A DNA stretch of 5,400 nt, from positions 1 through 5,400 of the forward strand of contig JALGWK010000270.1 in the NCBI GenBank assembly GCA_025774205.1, in the 5' to 3' direction. Below are positions 1 through 4,919 of the stretch, in pieces. This stretch comes from a bacterium. GTDB taxonomy: Bacteria > Blakebacterota > Blakebacteria > Blakebacterales > Blakebacteraceae. The notes beneath the pieces were generated by a model. The model saw only the letters and a program-made list of their open reading frames with translations, did no database searches and was not told the DNA's origin. The position numbers and the translations under genes were made by a program. Within the stretch, counting starts at the first letter, position 1. Each line of letters starts with the position of its first letter.

Positions 1-942
1 TTCGGTAGAGAGGGGGAGGGACCGGGTGAGTTCCGCTGGGTGGATATCCTGGAGGTGCGCGACGGCATCGTCTCGGCCTGGGACAACCAGCTGGACCGGA
101 CGACCCGGTTCAGGATCGACGGTACGTTACTCGACGTCACGACCGTTCCCCGGGGAGGTAGCACCTTCGGATCCATGATGACGAGCAGCATGTATGTGGA
201 AGAGAGCGGTCACCGCGTGCTTCTGAACCGGGAAGGGTTCCGAGGTGATGGGACGATGCAGGCCGAGGCGGTGGTGACCGATGGGGCGTCCGACACTCTC
301 TGGACCGTCTCCACCCCGAGCCTGCTGTGCAGGTACCAGGTCAGCCTCTCCACCGCAGGCAGGACGATGGGTGCGCTCGTGCCAATCGAGTACAGTCCGA
401 GACCGGTCATCGTCTATGCACCGGCCCTGGGGATCGTGGTGAGTGATGGCGACAAGCCGGAACTGACCCTTTACGATCTCGAAGGCACGATCGTGCGCCG
501 GATCAGGATCGACATGCCCCCCGAAAGGGTTACCGGTGCAGAACGGGCCCGCATCATCAATGACTTCGATCGCCAGATCGCCGAGGCTCCGGAGAACCGT
601 GTCGACAGGTTGAAGGCCTATAAGGAAGCCCTCCAGATCGCCGAGGTGAAGAGTTCCTGGACCAGCCTGAAGGTGGACGATTACGGTTTCTTCTGGCTTG
701 AGATCCCTGAGAGCAGCGTTGACCGACGTGAAGCCGGTGGAATTCTCTGGCGTATCCTCAGCCCTGAAGGCGAGTATCTCGGTGATACCCGGTGGCCGCC
801 CATGATTTTTCCGAGAACTTCGGTAACCTGGGGGCACCTGGCGTTCTGGGACGACGATGAGGAGACCGGTGAAGAATTCCCGGTCATCTATCGGATCAGA
901 CCGGCAGTACGGGGTCTCGATTATCCGGGCAGAGCTCCATGA
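1..942 (+). CDS. Six-bladed beta-propeller protein, C-terminal part (5' end outside window)
   Basis: The frame is open from base 1 to the TGA at 940-942, giving 313 visible residues; the true start lies left of the window. The first visible residues, FGREGEGPGEF, are the characteristic loop of bacterial six-bladed beta-propeller (NHL/YncE-like) proteins. The rest alternates short hydrophobic strands with turn motifs such as LYDLEGTIVRRI and ILSPEGEYLGDTRWP, which look like successive propeller blades. A charged, probably helical stretch (about residues 176-210, from PPERVTGAERARI to KAYKEALQIAEV) interrupts the blades. Such proteins are usually exported and act as binding or scaffold domains; no catalytic motif is visible and the ligand is unknown. 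The stop overlaps the start of the following peptidase gene (ATGA), so the two are probably translated as a coupled pair. The family call is fairly sure; the specific role is not known. Confidence 0.75.
   Translation, partial: FGREGEGPGEFRWVDILEVRDGIVSAWDNQLDRTTRFRIDGTLLDVTTVPRGGSTFGSMMTSSMYVEESGHRVLLNREGFRGDGTMQAEAVVTDGASDTLWTVSTPSLLCRYQVSLSTAGRTMGALVPIEYSPRPVIVYAPALGIVVSDGDKPELTLYDLEGTIVRRIRIDMPPERVTGAERARIINDFDRQIAEAPENRVDRLKAYKEALQIAEVKSSWTSLKVDDYGFFWLEIPESSVDRREAGGILWRILSPEGEYLGDTRWPPMIFPRTSVTWGHLAFWDDDEETGEEFPVIYRIRPAVRGLDYPGRAP
939..942 (+). promoter_or_regulatory. ATGA translational-coupling overlap (propeller stop / peptidase start)
   Basis: The four bases ATGA hold both the peptidase ATG (939-941) and the propeller gene's TGA (940-942). 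The bases just upstream (gggcagagctcc) make only a weak ribosome binding site, so re-initiation by terminating ribosomes is the likely entry route. This supports a single transcript for the two genes. Confidence 0.7.
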
Positions 943-1919
943 TGAACTCGAATCCAGTCCGTTCCGTCATCCTGCTCGTTCTCCTCCTTCTCTGCGCCTG
1001 CGATCGTTCTACCGGCAGCGGGGGGATCCAGCTTCAGGTTGACCTGACTGATCCTGTGCTGGTGCAAGTTCTCCAGCAGGTCGATCAGGACACGCTGCTG
1101 CAGTTCGTGAGGGATCTCAGCGGTGAGGATCCGATCGTGCTTGGTGATTCCACCATTACCATCCGGTCTCGTCACAGCGCCCATCCCGGCAACCATCTCG
1201 CGGCTGAATACATCCGGAATCGTCTGGAGGGATACGGCCTGGAGGTGAGTGACCAGCACTACAGCCCGACTGGTCGGAATGTCCTGGCGACGCTTACCGG
1301 TTCCACGATACCCGGTGAAACCTTCATCCTCTGCGCTCACTACGACTCCAGGCCTGACAGTTCGCTGGCTCCGGGGGCGGATGATAATGCCAGCGGTGTT
1401 GCCGTCGTCCTCGAAGCCGCCCGGATCCTGTCGGGTTATGAAACCGGCTATTCGGTCGTGCTGGCGTTCTGGGATGAGGAGGAGGATATCGCCACAGGTT
1501 TTCTGGGAAGTGCCCATTATGCCGAGGTTGCCAGGGCCTCCGGGGCGATGATTCTGGGAGTTCTGAACGTCGATGCGATCGGCTGGGAGAGTGACGGGGA
1601 TCCGGTCGTCCAGATCGACCAGAGGAAGGTTGGTACATCACTCCAGCTGGCACGGATCGTGTCTGACGTCAACAACGCCCTCCAGATCGGATTGAGGGTA
1701 TTGCCGGTCTATGAAACTACCGGTTCCGATTTCGTATCGTTCTGGAATCGTGGTTTCGGAGCCATCGGCATCGAAGAGCACTACGGGCATGACTATAATC
1801 CGCACTGGCACTCGACCGGAGACCGGATCGAGCTTTTCAACAACGGGTATTTCCATGATTGCGCCCGACTGGCGATCATCACCCTCGCGGCTCTGGCGGA
1901 TGTTGGGGAGTTGGAGTAG
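939..1919 (+). CDS. M28-family zinc aminopeptidase, predicted lipoprotein
   Basis: This 326-residue protein matches the M28 (aminopeptidase Y/S, glutaminyl cyclase-like) fold. These enzymes use two zinc ions to remove N-terminal residues from peptides. A hydrophobic segment (9-20) ends in LCAC, a lipobox with Cys21 as likely lipidation site, so the enzyme should be membrane-anchored outside the cytoplasm. The metal-site motifs are in order: H134 and D136 in AHYDS, bridging D148 in GADDNASG, the acidic cluster D179-E182 (FWDEEE) holding the general base and a ligand, D212 in NVDAIGW, and H291 in HWHSTGD. The usual short link from the EE pair to GLxGS is longer here (DEEEDIATGFLGS). The ATG at 939 overlaps the upstream TGA; a second ATG follows immediately at 942, so either could initiate. 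There is no strong Shine-Dalgarno, consistent with coupling. Substrate is unpredicted; a carboxypeptidase-like M28 activity cannot be excluded. Confidence 0.88.
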   Translation: MMNSNPVRSVILLVLLLLCACDRSTGSGGIQLQVDLTDPVLVQVLQQVDQDTLLQFVRDLSGEDPIVLGDSTITIRSRHSAHPGNHLAAEYIRNRLEGYGLEVSDQHYSPTGRNVLATLTGSTIPGETFILCAHYDSRPDSSLAPGADDNASGVAVVLEAARILSGYETGYSVVLAFWDEEEDIATGFLGSAHYAEVARASGAMILGVLNVDAIGWESDGDPVVQIDQRKVGTSLQLARIVSDVNNALQIGLRVLPVYETTGSDFVSFWNRGFGAIGIEEHYGHDYNPHWHSTGDRIELFNNGYFHDCARLAIITLAALADVGELE

Positions 1920-1972
1920 GGTGCAATCTCAGAACAAGGTGTAGGCCGCAGAGATGAAATGTCTGAACGTTG

Positions 1973-2011
1973 AGTGATCACCCTCTGAAGAGGATGTTGT
2001 GACCTCTCACT
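1973..2011 (+). other. Cluster of small inverted repeats in the leader of the serine hydrolase gene
   Basis: The 93-nt gap between the peptidase and hydrolase genes contains an 8-bp perfect palindrome GTGATCAC (1974-1981), a small hairpin CCTC-TGAA-GAGG (1982-1993), and outer arms AGTGA (1973-1977) and TCACT (2007-2011) that could enclose them. GAGG (1990-1993) can alternatively pair with CCTC at 2003-2006. No run of T follows, so this is not a clear intrinsic terminator. It may be a structured leader just before the GTG at 2013, or chance. Confidence 0.25.
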
Positions 2012-2012
2012 G

Positions 2013-3068
2013 GTGCTCATTTCGGGGCTCCTGTTGGCGGTCTCCGTCGTTCCCGCAGCGGCCCAGCACGTCTTCCCCGGCGAACGGTGGGAGCGGATCG
2101 AAGATCCCGCCCTGGTCGGCTATGACCCTGCCCGACTGGACGCGATCCATCCTTATGTCGACGGGCTGAACACGACCGCCGTGATGGTGATCGTGGGCGG
2201 ACGGGTCCTCTTCGAGCATGGTGATGTGGAACGGGTGAGCTACATCGCTTCGGTCCGGAAGTCGATCCTGGCCATGCTCTACGGGAACTACGTCGAGAGC
2301 GGTGCCATCGATCTTCAGAAGACCCTCGAAGACCTCGGGATGGATGATGTCGGCGGACTCCTGCCGATCGAACTGCGGGCGAAGGTCTGGGACCTCATCA
2401 CCGCCCGTTCCGGGGTTTACCACCCGGCCTCCAACCCCGGAGACAACCTGGCCGATGCGCCGCCCCGGGGTTCGCAGGAACCGGGTACCTACTTGCTCTA
2501 CAGCAACTGGGATTTCAACGCCGCCGGGGCCGCCTTTGAATTGATGAGCGGGGTGGATATCTTCGACGCCCTTCAGACCGATATCATGGAGCCGGTCGGA
2601 GCCCGCGACTTCGAGCGGCGCCGACACCGGAAAGCCGGCGACATGAGCCGGTCGCGTTACCCCGCCTACCATATGCACCTCTCCACCCGCGATATGGCCC
2701 GGGTAGGCTACCTCATGCTCCGGGAGGGGAACTGGAACGGCCGCCAGCTCGTTCCCCGGGAGTGGACCCATACTATCTCGGGCGTGGTCACCCCGTCTGA
2801 AGAGATACATCCCGATTCGAGGCGGGACGGGGAGTTCGGCTACGGCTGCATGTGGTGGGTGTGGGACGGACCCGAGGTGGAAGAAGACCTCATAGGTGGA
2901 TACAGGGCGCAGGGTATCTACGGCCAGTGGATTATTGTCATTCCCTCCCTCGACATGGTGATCGCGCATAAGACTGCGGTGCCGCCGAACAGGTCGACCA
3001 GCTGGCGCGAGTTCCGCGGTATCATTGAACGGCTCCTGGCCGCCCGGACTGAAAGGATACCGAATTGA
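2013..3068 (+). CDS. Exported serine hydrolase of the beta-lactamase/class C family
   Basis: The protein is 351 residues, close to the usual length for beta-lactamase-related serine hydrolases (Pfam Beta-lactamase; esterases, D-aminopeptidases and amide hydrolases such as 6-aminohexanoate-dimer hydrolase). The nucleophile motif SxxK is S80-V-R-K83, inside YIASVRKSILAMLYG. The second motif YxN is Y163-S-N165 in LLYSNWDFNAAG. The third motif position (KTG or HxG) appears as A299-Q-G301 in YRAQGIYGQW. Residues 2-17 form a hydrophobic segment ending AAA-Q, suggesting Sec export and cleavage near residue 17. The start is uncertain: GTG 2013 is the first ordinary start after an in-frame TGA at 1986, has no recognisable Shine-Dalgarno, and gives a signal peptide without a positive charge; CTG at 2010 is possible. 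The last codons overlap the following phosphatase start. A true beta-lactamase role is unlikely given the third motif. Confidence 0.85.
   Translation: MLISGLLLAVSVVPAAAQHVFPGERWERIEDPALVGYDPARLDAIHPYVDGLNTTAVMVIVGGRVLFEHGDVERVSYIASVRKSILAMLYGNYVESGAIDLQKTLEDLGMDDVGGLLPIELRAKVWDLITARSGVYHPASNPGDNLADAPPRGSQEPGTYLLYSNWDFNAAGAAFELMSGVDIFDALQTDIMEPVGARDFERRRHRKAGDMSRSRYPAYHMHLSTRDMARVGYLMLREGNWNGRQLVPREWTHTISGVVTPSEEIHPDSRRDGEFGYGCMWWVWDGPEVEEDLIGGYRAQGIYGQWIIVIPSLDMVIAHKTAVPPNRSTSWREFRGIIERLLAARTERIPN
3052..3057 (+). promoter_or_regulatory. Ribosome binding site supporting the TTG start of the phosphatase
   Basis: AAAGGA lies within the end of the serine hydrolase gene, 7 nt before the TTG at 3065. 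It favours TTG 3065 over the in-frame ATG at 3113. The longer start also supplies the arginine-rich n-region expected of a signal peptide. TTG and the hydrolase TGA overlap as TTGA (3065-3068). Confidence 0.6.
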
Positions 3069-4036
3069 ACATCCCCCGCAGGGATCGACCCGGACTGAGT
3101 CGCGTCGCCCTGATGTTTCTGCTGCTGCCCCTTCTGTCCCTGTTGCTGACGGCAGGATGCTCCCGTGATGCGGGTCCTGTCGGGGAGATCCCCACCCGTT
3201 TTCCGGCTGCTCAACGGGTCGTGGCGATCGGCGATCTGCACGCCGATCTGGGGGCCACCCGGCGGGCGCTCCGCCTGGCCGGCGCCATCGATGAAGAGGA
3301 CCGCTGGATCGGCGGCAGGCTGGTGGTTGTGCAGACCGGGGATCAGCTGGACAGGGGAGGGGATGAACCGGAGATCACGGCGCTCCTTTCCCGGCTGAGC
3401 GTCGAAGCCGGAGAAGCCGGTGGTGCCCTCCACGTCCTGAACGGCAATCATGAACTGATCAATGTGGCGTTCGATTTCAGGTACGTCACCGAGGAGGGAT
3501 TCCGCGACTTCGAAGATCTGGTGACGATCGATACTGCCGATTCCCTGGTCATGGCTCTGCCGCCGGAGAGGCGCGCCAGAGGAGCAGCCTTCCGTCCCGG
3601 TGGACCGTGGGCACAGATCCTGGCCGAGAGGAACACGGCCGTCATCGTCGGGAAGAACCTGTTCGTCCATGGCGGTATCCTGCCCGAACATGTCGACTAC
3701 GGATTGGAACGGATCAACTCGGAGATACGCGCCTGGCTGAGGGATGAGATCCCCCGTCCCGGGTGGAGCCGGGGTGGCAGGAGCCCGATCTGGAGCAGGC
3801 ACTTCTCCGACGGGATCGACTCGACCGAAACAGAGATGCTCACGGAGGTACTGGACCGTCTGGATGTGGATCGGATCATCCTCGGGCACACGATCCAGGA
3901 TGGCGGCGTCACCTCCTACTGCGATGGCAGGATCTGGTGTATAGACGTCGGGATGGCGGCCCATTACGGGAGCAATCAGGTACGGGTGCTGGATATCCAG
4001 GGCGACGTCGTCAGGGTATTGCGGGAAGAGCGGTGA
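3065..4036 (+). CDS. Shewanella-like (Shelph) PPP-type metallophosphatase, predicted lipoprotein
   Basis: This 323-residue protein carries the full PPP metallophosphoesterase signature: GDLHAD (D57, H59), GDQLDRG (D93, R97), GNHE (N128, H129), HGG (H202) and GHT (H275). Together these bind two metal ions and the phosphate. Surrounding text is distinctive for the Shelph subfamily: LNGNHELINVAFDFRYV, LFVHGGILPEHVDYGLERIN and IDVGMAAHYG resemble plant SLP1/SLP2 and the Shewanella enzyme, several of which are reported to prefer phosphotyrosine. The N-terminus has an arginine-rich stretch (5-13), a leucine-rich core (16-28) and LTAGC with Cys32 as likely lipidated residue, placing the enzyme outside the cytoplasm. 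It starts on TTG 3065, overlapping the serine hydrolase stop by 4 nt with a good Shine-Dalgarno. The natural substrate is unknown: phosphoprotein, phosphotyrosine or small phosphoesters. The family assignment comes from recalled motif similarity, not a database search. Confidence 0.88.
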   Translation: MNIPRRDRPGLSRVALMFLLLPLLSLLLTAGCSRDAGPVGEIPTRFPAAQRVVAIGDLHADLGATRRALRLAGAIDEEDRWIGGRLVVVQTGDQLDRGGDEPEITALLSRLSVEAGEAGGALHVLNGNHELINVAFDFRYVTEEGFRDFEDLVTIDTADSLVMALPPERRARGAAFRPGGPWAQILAERNTAVIVGKNLFVHGGILPEHVDYGLERINSEIRAWLRDEIPRPGWSRGGRSPIWSRHFSDGIDSTETEMLTEVLDRLDVDRIILGHTIQDGGVTSYCDGRIWCIDVGMAAHYGSNQVRVLDIQGDVVRVLREER

Positions 4037-4051
4037 TCCTCCTTGCGTCTA

Positions 4052-4080
4052 GTACCATATAATGGTACATATAATATATG
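4052..4080 (+). promoter_or_regulatory. AT-rich promoter with two abutting palindromes (probable autoregulatory operator)
   Basis: Only 7 of 30 bases at 4051-4080 are G or C, in otherwise GC-rich DNA. A perfect 7-bp inverted repeat, gtaccat-ATA-atggtac, spans 4052-4068. A second perfect one, catata-A-tatatg, spans 4068-4080 and includes the ATG start at 4078. The octamer CATATAAT occurs twice (4056-4063 and 4068-4075), 12 bp apart. Each copy contains a consensus -10 hexamer TATAAT (4058-4063, 4070-4075). Initiation from the first would fall near 4070 and leave about 8 nt of leader; the second would start inside the gene. No good -35 box or Shine-Dalgarno is visible. The encoded HTH protein is the obvious candidate binder, so repression of its own promoter is inferred. 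Confidence 0.6.
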
Positions 4081-4446
4081 AAGATCGATCTGAAGCAGCT
4101 GAAGCAATCGTGCTCCGAACGGGGCCTGAGTCTGTCAAGCATGCTCGAAGCCGCCGGAGTGAGCAGGAACGCCTTCTATTCCCTCGCCCGGCGCGAGTCG
4201 GTCCTGCCCGGTTCGATCCTGGCCATCGCTGAATACCTGCAGATCCCGCCCTCGGAGTTCCTGATCGATGAAGGATCTCCGACTCAGCAGGACAGAGCGC
4301 TGTTGAAACGGATCGAAGAGATCGCTCTGCGGAATCCGCAAGCAGACCGCGAGACCATCCGTCACACCCTTATCCTGCTTCAGGAAGAACCGGTCGAACG
4401 GCTGAGGAGGGCCCTGCAGCGTGCCCGAAACAACGATATTCAGTGA
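4078..4446 (+). CDS. XRE/Cro-type helix-turn-helix protein, candidate antitoxin/repressor
   Basis: The 122-residue product has two parts. Residues 3-64 form an XRE/Cro-type DNA-binding domain: LSLSSMLEAAGVSRNAFYSL (17-36) is the helix-turn-helix, with S29-L36 as likely recognition helix, and ILAIAEYLQIPPSEFL (48-62) is the closing helix typical of these repressors. Residues 71-117 are charged and helical, with the compact motif IRHTLILLQEEPVERLRRAL (94-113), perhaps a dimerisation or toxin-binding module. ATG 4078 is secure because an in-frame TAA lies at 4072-4074. No Shine-Dalgarno precedes it, suggesting near-leaderless translation. The reading frame overlaps the next gene by 26 nt, so the two form one operon. 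By analogy with HTH/nucleotidyltransferase toxin-antitoxin pairs, it is likely the antitoxin and autorepressor. A simple transcriptional regulator is the alternative. Confidence 0.75.
   Translation: MKIDLKQLKQSCSERGLSLSSMLEAAGVSRNAFYSLARRESVLPGSILAIAEYLQIPPSEFLIDEGSPTQQDRALLKRIEEIALRNPQADRETIRHTLILLQEEPVERLRRALQRARNNDIQ
4405..4410 (+). promoter_or_regulatory. Ribosome binding site for the nucleotidyltransferase GTG start
   Basis: AGGAGG lies inside the HTH gene, 10 nt before the GTG at 4421. It is the strongest Shine-Dalgarno noticed in the window and fixes the GTG start. The second gene therefore has a much better translation signal than the first, which has none. Confidence 0.6.
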
Positions 4447-4894
4447 CAGGGAGATCGTTTTTCTCGGCGAACTGAACCGGGAGGGGGTCGACTTCATGAT
4501 CGTGGGCCTTTCGGCCGCGACCCTGCAGGGTGCCCCGGTAGTCACCCGGGATGTCGATCTGTGGTTCAGGGACCCGTCCGATCCGGGGATCGGGAGAGCG
4601 TTACGAAAGGTGTTCGGGACCTATATCCCTCCGAGCGGAGAGAAACCGCCCAGGTTTGCCGGAGAAGCTGTGAAGCTCTTCGCTATCGTTACCCGCATGC
4701 ACGGTCTCGGAACCTTTGAAGAGGAGTCTGACCGGACCGTGAAGGTCCGACTCGGCCGGTTCAAGGTCCGGGTTCTTCCGCTGGAACGGATCATCGTCAG
4801 CAAGGAGGCTGTCGGTCGGGAGAAAGACCGGCTGGTCCTGCCGATCCTGAAGGACGCGCTGGCCGTGATCAGTGAGTCCGGTCAGCTGGAGTAG
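4421..4894 (+). CDS. Small nucleotidyltransferase-fold protein, candidate toxin
   Basis: The 157-residue product fits the DNA polymerase beta-like minimal nucleotidyltransferase fold, in the group containing AbiEii-like and DUF6036-like proteins. FMIVGLSAATLQGAPVVTRD leads into D44-V-D46-L, the hG[GS]...DxD motif that binds metal and nucleotide (GG/GS appears as G29-L30-S31). The C-terminal LERIIVSKEAVGREKD and LPILKDAL (121-147) match the conserved SK..xGRxKD...L tail of this family. A third catalytic carboxylate is not obvious; the expected strand reads AVKLFAIV (83-90). These enzymes transfer nucleotides to RNA, protein or small molecules. In AbiE and MenAT systems they are toxins that modify tRNA or otherwise block growth. 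The gene starts at GTG 4421 within the HTH gene, suggesting coupled expression. The toxin role is inferred from fold and partner; an antibiotic-modifying or regulatory NTase remains possible. Confidence 0.75.
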   Translation: MPETTIFSDREIVFLGELNREGVDFMIVGLSAATLQGAPVVTRDVDLWFRDPSDPGIGRALRKVFGTYIPPSGEKPPRFAGEAVKLFAIVTRMHGLGTFEEESDRTVKVRLGRFKVRVLPLERIIVSKEAVGREKDRLVLPILKDALAVISESGQLE

Positions 4895-4896
4895 CG

Positions 4897-4919
4897 TCTG
4901 ACCAGCCCGCCCGGTCAGA
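4897..4919. terminator. Weak stem-loop at the convergent gene junction
   Basis: TCTGACC (4897-4903) and GGTCAGA (4913-4919) form a perfect 7-bp stem around a 9-nt loop, between the nucleotidyltransferase stop (4892-4894) and the minus-strand PhzF-like stop (4915-4917), which lies inside the right arm. The position suits a bidirectional terminator. Neither side has a T-run, so intrinsic termination would be weak. Confidence 0.3.

Noticed and set aside
40-42. GTG at 40 as the start of the propeller gene
   Set aside because: The same frame is open to base 1 and encodes the conserved GREGEGPGEF loop upstream of it, so the gene begins outside the window.
127-837. Long open frame on the minus strand opposite the propeller gene
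   Set aside because: The translation has low complexity typical of antisense GC-rich DNA, no recognisable domain, and lies fully opposite a frame with clear propeller motifs.
921-1517. Minus-strand open frame opposite the M28 peptidase
   Set aside because: It is antisense to intact zinc-site motifs and its protein shows no domain or signal.
1920-2012. Intrinsic terminator after the peptidase gene
   Set aside because: Small inverted repeats exist but the stems are 4-5 bp and no T-run follows, so termination is not supported.
2007-2969. 320-codon minus-strand open frame opposite the serine hydrolase
   Set aside because: Rich in Gly, Val, His and Pro as expected for an antisense reading; the plus strand has SxxK and YxN motifs in the right order.
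2918-3964. 348-codon minus-strand open frame opposite the phosphatase
   Set aside because: No family features, while the plus strand encodes all five PPP motifs; GC-rich codon bias keeps the antisense frame open.
4062-4064. ATG inside the palindrome as an alternative start
   Set aside because: It is in a different frame from the HTH protein and encodes nothing recognisable.
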